A DNA stretch of 64,000 bases from Fictibacillus arsenicus (lineage in GTDB: Bacteria; Bacillota; Bacilli; Bacillales; Fictibacillaceae): contig NZ_MQMF01000002.1 in NCBI RefSeq assembly GCF_001999465.1, positions 186,001-250,000 on the forward strand, in the 5' to 3' direction. Positions within the stretch are counted from its first letter, which is position 1. Each line of letters begins with the position of its first letter. The translations under genes were made by a program, and so were the position numbers. Shown piece by piece: positions 37,872 to 47,113 of the stretch. Below the pieces are notes generated by a model. That model ran no database searches. It saw only the letters and a list, made by a program, of their open reading frames with translations, and was not told the DNA's origin.

Positions 37872-38420
37872 TTAAACTTCTAGAGTTTTTTGACCTGGTT
37901 TCCAGTTTGCTGGGCAAAGTCCGCCAGTTTGAAGTGCTTGAAGTACACGTAATGTTTCATCAACGTCACGGCCAATGTTGTTGTGGTTAACAACAGAGTA
38001 CATCAATTCACCTTCAGGAGAAATGATGAAAAGACCACGAAGTGCGATACCTTCTTCTTCAATTAGAACACCGTAGTCACGTGCTACTGTGTGGTTAGTA
38101 TCAGCTGCCAAAGCATATTTTAACTCTCCAAGACCGTTCATATCACGCGGAGTGTTGATCCAAGCTTTGTGCGTGTGGATTGTATCAGTAGAAACACCGA
38201 TAACTTCAGCATCAAGATCTTCAAACTCATCAAAACGATCGCTTAAAGATGTAATTTCTGTAGGGCATACAAATGTGAAGTCCATTGGATAGAAAAAAAG
38301 AACAGTCCACTTGTCGTTCTTCATGTTCTCTTCAAGACTTACTTTTCCAAATTCTTTATTTGGTAATACTGCATCCATTTCAAATCGAGGTGCTTGTTTT
38401 GCTACCATACGTTCTGCCAT
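37872..38420 (-). CDS. ykuU: Typical 2-Cys peroxiredoxin (YkuU-like)
   Basis: An AhpC/TSA-family peroxidase. The peroxidatic cysteine is in DFTFVCPTE (residues ~41-49) and the resolving cysteine in GGLCPANW near the C-terminus. 182 residues from the ATG at 38420, which follows GGAGGG; the frame extends six codons upstream. The gene belongs to the yku neighbourhood, as in B. subtilis. A near-consensus promoter lies upstream. No PerR box was seen. Confidence 0.9.
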   Translation of the reverse strand: MAERMVAKQAPRFEMDAVLPNKEFGKVSLEENMKNDKWTVLFFYPMDFTFVCPTEITSLSDRFDEFEDLDAEVIGVSTDTIHTHKAWINTPRDMNGLGELKYALAADTNHTVARDYGVLIEEEGIALRGLFIISPEGELMYSVVNHNNIGRDVDETLRVLQALQTGGLCPANWKPGQKTLEV

Positions 38421-38461
38421 AGGTAAATATCCCTCCAAAAACTAATTTTTTTACATGGTTC

Positions 38462-38490
38462 ATTATAGTACAAGCCTTATTTTTAGTCAA
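38462..38490 (-). promoter_or_regulatory. Sigma-A promoter of the peroxiredoxin gene
   Basis: On the minus strand TTGACT (38490-38485), a 17-base spacer, and TATAAT (38467-38462): 11 of 12 consensus bases. Confidence 0.85.
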
Positions 38491-38671
38491 TATTAAATAA
38501 TAATTAATTTAAATAAGGTTCTTGTCCCCACTTCTTAATTTCTCCTTAATCATAGCAAGTTAAACGCAAAATGTGAAATCATCCGCTCAAAATAACATGT
38601 TTACATTCTCAATAACAGTGTTTAAATTGAGGATTGCTTGGGAAATCATACAGTAAGGAGGTGCATTTTTA

Positions 38672-38875
38672 ATGCCGTATGATTCATTAAAAGATTTACC
38701 GGAAAGAGTCAGGGATAACCTCCCTCACCATGGTCAAGAAATCTATAAAGAAGCATTCAACTCTGCACTGGAAGAATATAAAGAAGAAGAAACAGCGCAT
38801 AAAGTTGCCTGGAGTGCTGTAAAGAACAAATATGAAAAAGATGAAGATGGTGAATGGAAAAGCAAAGACTCCTGA
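38672..38875 (+). CDS. ChaB family protein
   Basis: A 67-residue ChaB-like protein: YDSLKDLPERVRDNLPHHGQ and AHKVAWSAVKNKYEKDEDGEW fit the family. ChaB was named for the E. coli cation-transport locus, but its real function is unknown; here it stands alone. The ATG follows AAGGAGGTGC. The stop codon lies within a bidirectional terminator shared with the convergent CNNM gene. Confidence 0.85.
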   Translation: MPYDSLKDLPERVRDNLPHHGQEIYKEAFNSALEEYKEEETAHKVAWSAVKNKYEKDEDGEWKSKDS

Positions 38876-38894
38876 TTAGCTCAGGAGTCTTTAT
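38864..38894. terminator. Bidirectional terminator containing both stop codons
   Basis: AAAGACTCCTGA, loop TTAGC, TCAGGAGTCTTT. The hairpin includes the chaB stop (38873-38875) and the stop of the CNNM gene (38881-38883), leaving five bases between the coding regions. Confidence 0.88.
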
Positions 38895-40203
38895 TTATGC
38901 TTTCATCAACTTCTGAATCAGGTAATTTTTCAATGCCGATTTTCTTAATCTGTCTGCCTTCTAAATCTAAAATCGTGAAACGGTAGCTTTCATAATTAAA
39001 TGAGTGCTCTTTTTCTAAATCGATGGATCTCGTTAAAACCCACCCGCCGATTGTATCGATTTCTCTGTTATCAATATCTAGTGCAAACATATCATTAATT
39101 TGTGAAAGCAGAACTTTTCCATCTACAACAGTTTTGTCTTTTGAAATCTGCTGTATTTCAGGTTCTTCATCTACATCAAACTCATCTCTAATTTCCCCGA
39201 CAATTTCTTCTAAGATATCTTCTACGGTAACTATACCAGCTGTACCGCCGTATTCATCAACTAAAACAGCCATATGCGTTTGATCTTTTTGCATTTTCAC
39301 AAGTAATTTTTGAATAGGTATCGTTTCATGAACAGTGATGATAGGACGAATATAATCTTTTAGTTCAAACTGCTGATTACTGAAATGTTCATTAAAAAAT
39401 TCTTTAATATTAACAAGACCAACAATGTGATCTTTGTCATCTTTCCCTACAGGGTACCTTGTGAACTTTTCTTCACGCATAATGGCTAAGTTTTCTTCAC
39501 ATGTATTTTCTATAAACAAACAGACCATTTCTGTTCTAGGTATCATAATTTCTTTAGCTACTCGATCATCAAACTCAAAGATACGGTTAACATACCTATA
39601 TTCAGACTGATTGATTTCTCCGCCTTGAAGGCTCTCAGAAAGGATTAGCCTTAATTCTTCTTCTGTATGTACAACCTCATGCTCACTTGCTGGACTGATT
39701 CCAAATAAACGCGTCAGCATGTTTGCGGATCCATTCAATAAAAAAATAAACGGATACATGATTTTGTAAAACATAATTATCGGCTTAGCTGTTGCAAGAC
39801 TGATGGTTTCAGCCTTTTGAATCGCCACCGTTTTTGGTGCGAGCTCACCTAAAACAACATGAAGAAATGTAATAAGAAAAAAGGCAATTGAAAATGATAA
39901 CGTGTGGGTTAACGCTTCAGATAATCCAGCATTTTCGAAAAGCGGCCTTAAAAATATTTCAACAGTCGGCTCCCCAAGCCACCCTAGACCTAATGCAGTA
40001 ATCGTTATCCCAAGCTGACAGGCTGAAAGATACCCATCCAGGTTTCCCAGCACTTTCTGAGCGGCTAATGCCTTGCTGTTCCCTTCTGAAGCTAAATGGT
40101 CAATCCGCGTTTTGCGAACTTTTACGATTGCAAATTCAGTCACAACGAAAAATGCCGTTAGAATGATGAGTAAAATGATCATGAGTACATTGAAGATTGG
40201 CAT
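38881..40203 (-). CDS. CNNM/CorC-type hemolysin-family membrane protein
   Basis: A 440-residue member of the UPF0053/CNNM group: N-terminal DUF21 membrane domain (three to four helices, residues ~1-190, with SACQLGITITALGLGWLGEP), a CBS-domain pair (~205-330, typical EIMIPRTEMV and LVDEYGGTAGIVTVEDI) and a C-terminal CorC/HlyC domain. Relatives such as MpfA in staphylococci and B. subtilis YhdP are linked to magnesium efflux; hemolysin is a historical label. The start follows GGGGAGGATCTT. Which paralogue this is cannot be decided. Confidence 0.9.
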   Translation of the reverse strand: MPIFNVLMIILLIILTAFFVVTEFAIVKVRKTRIDHLASEGNSKALAAQKVLGNLDGYLSACQLGITITALGLGWLGEPTVEIFLRPLFENAGLSEALTHTLSFSIAFFLITFLHVVLGELAPKTVAIQKAETISLATAKPIIMFYKIMYPFIFLLNGSANMLTRLFGISPASEHEVVHTEEELRLILSESLQGGEINQSEYRYVNRIFEFDDRVAKEIMIPRTEMVCLFIENTCEENLAIMREEKFTRYPVGKDDKDHIVGLVNIKEFFNEHFSNQQFELKDYIRPIITVHETIPIQKLLVKMQKDQTHMAVLVDEYGGTAGIVTVEDILEEIVGEIRDEFDVDEEPEIQQISKDKTVVDGKVLLSQINDMFALDIDNREIDTIGGWVLTRSIDLEKEHSFNYESYRFTILDLEGRQIKKIGIEKLPDSEVDESINKDS

Positions 40204-40284
40204 AAGATCCTCCCCATCTTTATTTACATTACATTTTATTGAGATTGCTCAACTAATTCCCTTTTCAAACTTACGCTAAACAGA

Positions 40285-40310
40285 AATAAAGGGGCAGCAT
40301 GGCTGTCCCC
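40285..40310 (-). terminator. Probable terminator of ykuS
   Basis: On the minus strand GGGGACAGC, CAT, GCTGCCCC then TTTATTT; eight bases after the ykuS stop. Confidence 0.7.
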
Positions 40311-40317
40311 GGGAATG

Positions 40318-40563
40318 CTACGATTGTAATCTGCTTTCAACAGCCTGACACACTTCATCTGCTGACATACCATGAGCATTCAAGACAGACCCTTGTGTCA
40401 CCGCGTTTTGCATGCCCATAACATTCTCATCCTGTCCGGAAATTACACAGCAATCACAGCCGTTTGCATCTTGTTCCTGACGAAGTTCCACTACTTCATG
40501 CCCTGCAGCTCTTAGAGCATCAGAAACATTCGTTAATGATTGTTCAACACCAATTCTAGCCAT
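40318..40563 (-). CDS. ykuS: YkuS family protein (UPF0180)
   Basis: An 81-residue protein of family UPF0180: [20 protein letters not shown] followed by the [16 protein letters not shown] core. It has two adjacent cysteines in GCDCCVI. Function is unknown. The ATG follows AGGAGGTGGG. It is downstream of dapH-dapL on the same strand, as in B. subtilis, but the intervening terminator and 230-base gap imply its own promoter. Confidence 0.88.
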   Translation of the reverse strand: MARIGVEQSLTNVSDALRAAGHEVVELRQEQDANGCDCCVISGQDENVMGMQNAVTQGSVLNAHGMSADEVCQAVESRLQS

Positions 40564-40671
40564 ATTCCCACCTCCTTACTTTTGTTAATGTTTCCAACTC
40601 AGAGAGGGAATATGTAATGACATATCAAGTGATTGCAACAGGTCGGTTTATGGGTGGCTGTGTCGACTCGA

Positions 40672-40756
40672 GGATAAATCACAAAAACTTTTGGATTGAG
40701 GGCAAAAATATGTGGATTGGCAGCTATAATTTTTGAATTGAGATAGATTTTTTGCT
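40672..40756. repeat. Degenerate tandem repeat, exact 21-nt period (array 3)
   Basis: Units start at 40672 (ggataaatc), 40693 (ggattgagg), 40714 (ggattggca) and 40735 (gaattgaga), each step exactly 21 bases, with poly-A/T-rich second halves. It lies between the dapL terminator and ykuS. No gene in it. Confidence 0.6.
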
Positions 40757-40767
40757 CCAACGAGTAA

Positions 40768-40794
40768 CAAAAAAACGACCGCAGCGGCCGTTTT
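40768..40794 (-). terminator. Rho-independent terminator of dapL
   Basis: On the minus strand AACGGCCGCTGCGGTCG then TTTTTTTG, two bases after the dapL stop. Confidence 0.88.
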
Positions 40795-40795
40795 C

Positions 40796-41920
40796 CTAAT
40801 TTCTATTCCCTTTAAAGATGAAATATTGAATTAATAGGTCTACCGCAAGCTGAATAGCTTCTTCTTGCGGCTTTAATTTTGAATGATGAAGACCGAATGG
40901 CGTATCTACCCCTAGCCAAAACATGAAACCAGGAATTTTTTCTAAAAAATATCCATAGTCTTCCCCTGTCATGGCTTCTTTACATTCAATAACATTCACA
41001 GTCCCTTGCTGCTTTGCAAATTCCATGAATTCTCTAGTCAGGCTTGGCTCATTATCTACTTGACGATAGTTCGAACCATAATCGATCACCATCTCACAGT
41101 CAAAACCGCGAGAAATACCTTCGACAAGTGCTTCAATCCGCTTTTTAACTTTATCCATTGCTTCAGGAGACAACGTTCGAATTGTACCTTCGAGTCTTGC
41201 TTTTTCAGCAATGATATTTTGCTTTGTTCCCCCGGTGATCTTCCCGATTGTAACAACAGCTGAATCCAGCGGATCAATATTACGAGAAACGATCGACTGC
41301 ATCTGTGTAACAAGATGGCTTGCTGCGACTACCATGTCATTGCTTAAATGCGGGTAAGCAGCATGACCGCCTTTTCCTGTTAGATCTATAAAAAGTTCTG
41401 ACGTATTGGCAAATAGCAATCCTTCTTTAACAGCAATAGTTCCAACTGGATATTCCGGTGCGATATGAAGCGCCGTTATCTGATCTGGCTTCAGATGTTG
41501 AAACAGCTCACTCTCACGCATAGGCAATGCTCCGCCCGGTCCTTCTTCTGCTGGCTGAAAAATAAACAGCAAATTATCATCTACCGGATCTTCTGCAAAA
41601 CAGGATAACAGACCAAGGGCGATCGTCATGTGAAGATCGTGTCCGCAAGCATGCATCAGTCCATCATGCTTGGATGAAAATTCATAGCCAGTTTCTTCAG
41701 TAATAGGAAGTCCATCCATGTCTGTACGATAAGCAATCGTTTTTTCGGGATTTTTACCTTTTACTTTTACAAAGATACCCGTTTCCCACGTATGAACTTC
41801 CAGATTATCCTGTTTAAAAGTGGAGATGAGTTCAAGCAGATACCTTTGAGTCTTAAATTCCTGAAAGCCAAGCTCCGGTATACGGTGCAGGTCTTTTCTG
41901 ATCTCAATTAATGGTTTCAT
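40796..41920 (-). CDS. dapL: N-acetyldiaminopimelate deacetylase
   Basis: An M20-family metallopeptidase-like enzyme that removes acetyl from N-acetyl-LL-diaminopimelate in the acetylated branch of lysine/DAP synthesis. The 374 residues show the metal-site segments [10 protein letters not shown] and [11 protein letters not shown], then [27 protein letters not shown] (split by the lid domain) and [10 protein letters not shown]. It resembles B. subtilis YkuR closely. ATG 41920 after GGGGATGA is preferred to GTG 41926. It is 22 bases after dapH, so co-transcribed. Confidence 0.94.
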   Translation of the reverse strand: MKPLIEIRKDLHRIPELGFQEFKTQRYLLELISTFKQDNLEVHTWETGIFVKVKGKNPEKTIAYRTDMDGLPITEETGYEFSSKHDGLMHACGHDLHMTIALGLLSCFAEDPVDDNLLFIFQPAEEGPGGALPMRESELFQHLKPDQITALHIAPEYPVGTIAVKEGLLFANTSELFIDLTGKGGHAAYPHLSNDMVVAASHLVTQMQSIVSRNIDPLDSAVVTIGKITGGTKQNIIAEKARLEGTIRTLSPEAMDKVKKRIEALVEGISRGFDCEMVIDYGSNYRQVDNEPSLTREFMEFAKQQGTVNVIECKEAMTGEDYGYFLEKIPGFMFWLGVDTPFGLHHSKLKPQEEAIQLAVDLLIQYFIFKGNRN

Positions 41921-41942
41921 CTTCACTCATCCCCTAAATGTT

Positions 41943-42659
41943 TTAGTCGTTTAATTGACGAAGCTCTTGTCTGATTTCTGTTTTTGATTTTGTTTTTTCA
42001 TCAATCTTCTTAAGAACACGTGCTGGTGTACCTCCAACAACTGTGTAAGGTTCTACATCTTCGATAACAATAGCACCCGCAGCTACAACTGCCCCTTTAC
42101 CAACTGTAACACCTTCAAGTACAACTGCGTTTGCACCGATTACTACATCGTCTTCAACAACAACCGGCTTAGCTGATGGAGGCTCAATTACTCCCGCTAA
42201 TACAGTACCTGCACCAATGTGGCAGTTCTTCCCTACAGTTGCACGTCCACCAAGAACAACGTTCATATCGATCATTGTGCCTTCTCCGATTACTGAACCG
42301 ATGTTAATAGAAGCACCCATCATGATAACTGCGTTGTCACCAATCTCAACTTGATCACGAATGATCGCACCAGGTTCGATACGCGCCTTAATGTTCTTCA
42401 TATCTAATAAAGGAATCGCAGAGTTGCGGCGGTCATTTTCTACTACATAGTCTTCGATGCTGCTTTCGTTTGCACGGATCGCAGTTTCGATATCTTTCCA
42501 CTCCCCAAATAATACTGCTGTATTGCCTGAAGGGAATACTTTCGTTTCGCTTCCGAAATCTATATTGTCAAGATTTCCTTTTACATAAACTTTTACAGGT
42601 GTAGATTTTGTGCTGTTTTGAATAAATGAAATAATCTCGTTTGCATCCATCATTTTCAT
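41943..42659 (-). CDS. dapH: Tetrahydrodipicolinate N-acetyltransferase
   Basis: Acetylates L-2,3,4,5-tetrahydrodipicolinate, the step that commits to the acetylated DAP pathway. The C-terminal two thirds are a left-handed beta-helix with hexapeptide repeats ([20 protein letters not shown] and following). The N-terminus [16 protein letters not shown] is nearly that of B. subtilis DapH. The frame is open to 42725, but AAGGAGGACA precedes the ATG at 42659 (238 residues against 236). It follows ccpC by 69 bases. Confidence 0.96.
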   Translation of the reverse strand: MKMMDANEIISFIQNSTKSTPVKVYVKGNLDNIDFGSETKVFPSGNTAVLFGEWKDIETAIRANESSIEDYVVENDRRNSAIPLLDMKNIKARIEPGAIIRDQVEIGDNAVIMMGASINIGSVIGEGTMIDMNVVLGGRATVGKNCHIGAGTVLAGVIEPPSAKPVVVEDDVVIGANAVVLEGVTVGKGAVVAAGAIVIEDVEPYTVVGGTPARVLKKIDEKTKSKTEIRQELRQLND

Positions 42660-42728
42660 AATTGTTATGTCCTCCTTAAAAGTCATTCTGTATTGTATTA
42701 AACCACTAAATATAGAAACATTCAAACG

Positions 42729-43598
42729 TTATTCTCTTGTTAATTTCTGAATCAATTCCATAAACACGTTTACCTGTTTCAGTTCAGAACCCATCCCATG
42801 ATGGATCAGCCACGTATCTCTTTTAAGTACATTTCCTCTTTTGTCTGTAAGTGGTATTTTAAATACCTCATCCTCTGGTCTGAGGCTGATCGATGGCAAA
42901 ATAGCATAGCCGATTCCGTTCAATGCCATCTGCTTGCAAGTTTCAATCTGGTCCACTACGATCGTCTTTTGCGGAGTGGTCTTAAAGTGACTGTGCCACC
43001 AATCCTGAATCTCTTGATAATAAGTGGAATGGCTTTTAAATTGGATAAAAGGCTTCGATGTTTCTGATAACTCTTCAATAGATGAAATCGAAGTATCAAC
43101 CAAGTATAGATGATCTGATAAAATATGCTCTTTACTGCCGCGCCACTCGGGATTTCCTCGGACAATTCCCAAATGAATCCGATCTTCATATAAATGCTTG
43201 ATGATTTCAGAGCTCCAGCCGGTAATTAGAGAAATATTAACGTGGGGGTAAAGATTCACATATTCCTTCAAAACATGCGGCAGCCAATACTGGCCGATGA
43301 TTGAAGCTACTGCTAATTTAAGTGTGCCATGTACGTGCTCAGAGAGGGATTGCAGTTCTTCTTTAACCGCTTCCTCTTTTTGCAGCACTTCATTAACATA
43401 TGAGATTATTTTTTCACCCGCTGGAGTAAGCGTCAACCCTTTTTGCGATCTGATAAATATAATGGTGCCCCAACTGTTTTCAATGGATTGCAGCCGCTGG
43501 CTTAATGCCGGCTGCGATACATACAGTCTTTCTGATGCTTTTCTCATATTTAGTTCTTCTGCCAGTACATGTAAAATTCGAAACTCGGATAATTGCAT
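42729..43598 (-). CDS. ccpC: LysR-type regulator CcpC
   Basis: A transcription factor that senses citrate and represses citB and citZ in B. subtilis. It has an N-terminal winged helix-turn-helix (LNMRKASERLYVSQPALSQR) and a periplasmic-binding-like effector domain. Diagnostic blocks LKLAVASIIGQYWLPHVLK and DQIETCKQMALNGIGYAILP resemble B. subtilis CcpC strongly. The ATG at 43598 follows GAAGGCTCAAC; the frame is open to 43619. An ATAA-N7-TTAT box lies 21 bases upstream. The flavodoxin genes ykuNOP found here in B. subtilis are absent. Confidence 0.9.
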   Translation of the reverse strand: MQLSEFRILHVLAEELNMRKASERLYVSQPALSQRLQSIENSWGTIIFIRSQKGLTLTPAGEKIISYVNEVLQKEEAVKEELQSLSEHVHGTLKLAVASIIGQYWLPHVLKEYVNLYPHVNISLITGWSSEIIKHLYEDRIHLGIVRGNPEWRGSKEHILSDHLYLVDTSISSIEELSETSKPFIQFKSHSTYYQEIQDWWHSHFKTTPQKTIVVDQIETCKQMALNGIGYAILPSISLRPEDEVFKIPLTDKRGNVLKRDTWLIHHGMGSELKQVNVFMELIQKLTRE

Positions 43599-43618
43599 GT
43601 TGAGCCTTCTTTCAATCA

Positions 43619-43633
43619 ATAAGTTTTACTTAT
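43619..43633. promoter_or_regulatory. CcpC-type operator upstream of ccpC
   Basis: ATAAGTTTTACTTAT is a perfect ATAA-N7-TTAT dyad, the CcpC box described for citB and citZ. It sits between ccpC and the divergent TauE gene, so it may mediate autoregulation. Confidence 0.65.
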
Positions 43634-43719
43634 AGACCTTGGTCCAATTTATGTAATTTAATTTAAGTATACCGTAACATAGGATATATATGTAAACAGA
43701 AATGAAAGGATGTGTCGCC

Positions 43720-44451
43720 ATGTATATCCTGATAGTAGTCGGTTTTTTTGCTACTTTTATCGGTACTCTCTCTGGCAGCGGCGGAATGATCAACTTTCCA
43801 ATTATGCTTTTGTTAGGAATTCCTGTTCATTCAGCTATAGCTGCTAATAAGTTTGCCAACATGTTCAGTTCGTTTTCAAGCTTTTTTGTGCTATTAAGAA
43901 AAAATGACGCAAAACTTAAACCTTACTTTTTATCAGGTGCTATTAGTTTATTAGGCGGAATCAGCGGAGGCTTAATTGCATCAGCGATCTCAAGAGAAAA
44001 CTTAACGATTATCGCTTTACTCTTATTAAGCGGAGCATTATTCTTAACTTTCATTAAAACAAAAAAAGATAATAGTCCTGAAAACGAAGCAAAACAGCTT
44101 CCTGCACGAAAATACCCATTTCTCTTTGGAATCGGAGCGTATGACGGCATGTTCGGTCCAGGGCAAGGCACTATGCAGATGCAGCTTTTCTTAAGAAATG
44201 GCTTTTCTTACATCCGCACCGTCTCTTTTACTAGATTCAACACTTTCTTAAGCTGTACGGGTGCTGTTGTTACTTATTTTTTCGCAGGTCATTATATGTG
44301 GGATGTTGCAATTCCTCTTACAATCGGAAGTATATGCGGTGCACAAGTTGCCATTAAACTTGCACCTAAGCTAAAAACAAAACAAGTTACAATCCTAATG
44401 AGGACTGTAACCGTTATGCTCATTCTTCAATTAATCATTCAATGGGGGTAA
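43720..44451 (+). CDS. TauE/SafE family membrane transporter
   Basis: A 243-residue putative sulfite/organosulfonate exporter-family protein with seven to eight helices in two repeats (GFFATFIGTLSGSGGMINFP and FGIGAYDGMFGPGQGTMQMQ mark the two halves). Substrate unknown. The ATG at 43720 follows GAAAGGATGTG. It is divergent from ccpC and sits close upstream of a VOC-domain gene, so they are probably co-transcribed. The CcpC box lies upstream of both directions. Confidence 0.85.
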   Translation: MYILIVVGFFATFIGTLSGSGGMINFPIMLLLGIPVHSAIAANKFANMFSSFSSFFVLLRKNDAKLKPYFLSGAISLLGGISGGLIASAISRENLTIIALLLLSGALFLTFIKTKKDNSPENEAKQLPARKYPFLFGIGAYDGMFGPGQGTMQMQLFLRNGFSYIRTVSFTRFNTFLSCTGAVVTYFFAGHYMWDVAIPLTIGSICGAQVAIKLAPKLKTKQVTILMRTVTVMLILQLIIQWG

Positions 44452-44456
44452 TATTA

Positions 44457-44816
44457 ATGAATATTTCAGGTATCCATCATGTACAGCTATGTATTCCTGC
44501 ACACAAAGAAGCACAAGCAAGAATTTTCTATAAAGAAGTTCTTGGATTAAAGGAAATACCTAAGCCGGAAGCTCTTAAGAAAAACGGAGGTATGTGGTTT
44601 CAGGTCGGCAGCCAAGAACTTCATATTGGTGTAGAAGATCAAGTGTTCAAAGGAAAACATCATCCAGCGTTTTATGTGATGGGTTTGAATGATTTAAAAG
44701 ATCACTTAATATCTCAAGAAATCACCATTCAAAAAGAGCTGCCTATTCCGGGTTATAACCGCTTTTCCATTCGTGACCCTTTTGGCAATAGAATCGAGTT
44801 TATTGAACCTGAATAA
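44457..44816 (+). CDS. VOC family (glyoxalase-like) protein
   Basis: A 119-residue single vicinal-oxygen-chelate domain protein: ISGIHHVQLCIP at the N-terminus holds one metal-ligand histidine, QELHIGVE a second, and RDPFGNRIEFIE the terminal glutamate. It may be a glyoxalase, a dioxygenase-like enzyme or a resistance protein; sequence does not decide. GGGGGTAATATTA before the ATG overlaps the end of the TauE gene. The stop is one base from the stop of the convergent CDF gene. Confidence 0.83.
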   Translation: MNISGIHHVQLCIPAHKEAQARIFYKEVLGLKEIPKPEALKKNGGMWFQVGSQELHIGVEDQVFKGKHHPAFYVMGLNDLKDHLISQEITIQKELPIPGYNRFSIRDPFGNRIEFIEPE

Positions 44817-44817
44817 T

Positions 44818-45693
44818 TTATTTGTTCTTTCCATCTTCGGGTTCAACATGAACTTGTATACTTTCAACATTATAAGCTTCTTTAATCGCATCCTCTATTT
44901 TCTCAGTAATCTCGTGGCTTTCCACTACATTCAGAGAAGGATCGACCTTTATTGTTACATCTATTATCGCACGGTTGCCATGCTTTCTTGCCTTTAAATC
45001 GCCTACGTTTTCAACACCATCGACATCTAAAATCTTGTGCTCCATCTCTTTGCCTTCTTCGTAATCAAAACCGTCTGAAAGGTTATGAGAAGTTTCGGTG
45101 AAAATTTCCCATCCAGTTTTAATAATGATTAAGCCTACTAAAACAGCTGCGGCAGGATCAAGCCAAGCCATTCCGATCTGTGCACCTAGAATGCCTACTG
45201 CAGCTCCTATACTTACAAATGCATCAGAACGATTATCTAGTGCTGCTGCCTTTAGTCCCTGGCTATCCGTTTCTCTGGCAACCTTCATATTGTAAAAGTA
45301 AACTCCCAGCATAACTGCTGCACCAAATAACGCGATTATAGCCGCTGTTAAAGAGGGCTCTGTTTCAACACCTTTAAACATTTTTTTAATGGAGGAAATC
45401 AACACTTCTATTCCGATTACAACCATTATGAAAGATGCTACCATTGAGGCTATCGTTTCTGCACGAAGATGCCCATAAGGATGATCATCGTCTGCTGGCT
45501 TTCTTGAAATTTTCAAACCGATTAAAACCGCGATAGATGCGATAATATCAGTGGCGTTATTCAATCCATCAGCAATAAGTGCATCAGAACTATAAACGAA
45601 TCCTGAGACAAGCTTCACGATTGATAGAAAAATATATGCTCCTAAACTGTAGTAAACACCGCGTTCCACTCTTTTTTGCTGATCAGACTGCAT
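44818..45693 (-). CDS. Cation diffusion facilitator family transporter
   Basis: A CDF proton-coupled divalent-metal efflux pump. The 291 residues have six helices (residues ~12-205) with DALIADGLNNATDI and ALDNRSDAFVS giving the metal-site aspartates and asparagines, the DDDHPYGHLRAE segment, and a cytoplasmic C-terminal domain (~210-285). The metal cannot be read with certainty; Bacillus homologues of this type (MneP/MneS) export manganese. The ATG follows GAAGGAGAAAAGA. Confidence 0.9.
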   Translation of the reverse strand: MQSDQQKRVERGVYYSLGAYIFLSIVKLVSGFVYSSDALIADGLNNATDIIASIAVLIGLKISRKPADDDHPYGHLRAETIASMVASFIMVVIGIEVLISSIKKMFKGVETEPSLTAAIIALFGAAVMLGVYFYNMKVARETDSQGLKAAALDNRSDAFVSIGAAVGILGAQIGMAWLDPAAAVLVGLIIIKTGWEIFTETSHNLSDGFDYEEGKEMEHKILDVDGVENVGDLKARKHGNRAIIDVTIKVDPSLNVVESHEITEKIEDAIKEAYNVESIQVHVEPEDGKNK

Positions 45694-45784
45694 TCTCTTT
45701 TCTCCTTCATATTTAATACCTTTTTCATCATAAAGAATGGTTTCCGGGTGGGTCTAGAGCAATCTTTTTCCCTATAGGAAACAT

Positions 45785-46531
45785 TTAGTGTTCGTAAATC
45801 ATTTTCCTCGTCATTCCGCCATCGATTGTTAAATTTTCACCGGTGATAAAATTATTTTTGGGGTCTGCAAGAAACAAGCAAGCCCTGGAAATATCAGATG
45901 GTTTCCCTACTCTTTTTGAAAGATGCTGTTCATGGTCGATTTTTCTTAGCTCAGAATAATCTCCCGTATGGATCCAGCCGGGACTAATTGAATTTACGGT
46001 AATATGATCCTCTGAAAAAGAGGCTGCAAGAGCATGTGTAAGTGCTACTATTCCGCCTTTCGTTGCTGCATATGCTTCAGAATGGGGTTCTGACATGAAA
46101 GCACGCGTTGATGCCATGTTAATAATTACCCCACCGCCTGTTTTTGTCATATATCTTGCTGCTTCTCTAGAAAATAAAAAAACGCTTCTTAAATTGGTCT
46201 GAATGATTTCATCCCATTCATCTACTGATATTTCATATGGAGATTTCCATTTTGAAATTCCTGCGTTATTAACGACACATTGTATTCCGCCTAATTTATC
46301 ATTTGTTTCAGATACAGCTTTTATAATCTCTTCTGGATTTTTTACATCGCAAAAAATAGAAATACTTTTTGCTTCGATCAGCCGTATTTCGGCTAAAGTC
46401 TTCTCAAGCTCTTGCTGATCAAAATCAATAAGAGAAGGAATCCATCCCGCTTTTGCAAAATCAACAGCTAATTGTTTTCCGATTCCTTGAGCCGCTCCAG
46501 TAATAAGTACAATCCTTTTATTAGAATTCAT
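45785..46531 (-). CDS. SDR family oxidoreductase
   Basis: A classical short-chain dehydrogenase/reductase of 248 residues. Cofactor motif TGAAQGIGKQL, NNAGIS, the active-site Ser in INMAST, YAATKGG (YxxxK) and the C-terminal ITGENLTIDGGMTRKM are all present. Substrate unknown. ATG 46531 follows GGAGGGTTAATC; the frame is open to 46549. Confidence 0.9.
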   Translation of the reverse strand: MNSNKRIVLITGAAQGIGKQLAVDFAKAGWIPSLIDFDQQELEKTLAEIRLIEAKSISIFCDVKNPEEIIKAVSETNDKLGGIQCVVNNAGISKWKSPYEISVDEWDEIIQTNLRSVFLFSREAARYMTKTGGGVIINMASTRAFMSEPHSEAYAATKGGIVALTHALAASFSEDHITVNSISPGWIHTGDYSELRKIDHEQHLSKRVGKPSDISRACLFLADPKNNFITGENLTIDGGMTRKMIYEH

Positions 46532-46590
46532 GATTAACCCTCCGCTCATTTTTTACACTACTATTCTTTCCCTAATTTACTTCCATAGAA

Positions 46591-46627
46591 TCAAAAAAAG
46601 AAAGCTGCCGATGGTGCAGGCAGCTTC
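46591..46627 (-). terminator. Terminator of the CotD-like gene
   Basis: On the minus strand GAAGCTGCC, loop, GGCAGCTTTC then TTTTTTT. Confidence 0.88.
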
Positions 46628-46631
46628 TGAT

Positions 46632-47072
46632 TTACTTCTTTCTCCAGCCGCATGGTGGACGCGGAGGACAGGGAACACATGGAGGCGGACAAGGATTAGC
46701 CATTATTGGCGAGGTAGTTCCGCAAAGGTTCTGCTGAGTAGCCTGGTTAATAACATTCGTGCTTTGAGGGAAATAATGGACATATTTATAGTTTGTCTGA
46801 TTCACCTGTGTTGTTTGAGTAGGATGAACCATTGGTACATATACGTCTTGCTGATTATATTGCATCTGTTGATTAGTAGGACTATATTGTGCAGGCAAAA
46901 CTTGCGGAGGATAATATTGAGATGGTGAAACTGCAGGATATCCGCAACCACCCATTTGAGGCATTTGTGCCATAGCTCCCATTACTGGTCCCATCCCCAT
47001 GGCACCCATTGTTGGACCGATTGGCCCCTTTCCCATTCCCTTTTTAGGGAAAATACGAGGGCGTTTAAACAA
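46632..47072 (-). CDS. CotD-like spore coat protein
   Basis: A 146-residue Met/Gly/Pro/Gln-rich protein with a basic start (FKRPRIFPKKGMGKGPIGP), a Tyr/Gln/Pro-rich middle (TQTTQVNQTNYKYVHYFPQS) and a Cys/Pro tail (NPCPPPCVPCPPRPPCGW). This matches inner-coat CotD-type proteins, which are sigma-K controlled. The start is TTG at 47072 after AAAGGAGAAG; no ATG fits. A sigma-K-like promoter lies upstream (47140-47114). It is divergent from the P-domain gene. Confidence 0.8.
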   Translation of the reverse strand: MFKRPRIFPKKGMGKGPIGPTMGAMGMGPVMGAMAQMPQMGGCGYPAVSPSQYYPPQVLPAQYSPTNQQMQYNQQDVYVPMVHPTQTTQVNQTNYKYVHYFPQSTNVINQATQQNLCGTTSPIMANPCPPPCVPCPPRPPCGWRKK

Positions 47073-47113
47073 AAAGACTTCTCCTTTCAAAAATCTTAAA
47101 TCACTTTTCACTA

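Noticed and set aside
38421-38530. PerR box in front of the peroxiredoxin gene
   Set aside because: The AT-rich TTAATTATTATTTAA stretch misses the centre positions of the PerR consensus.
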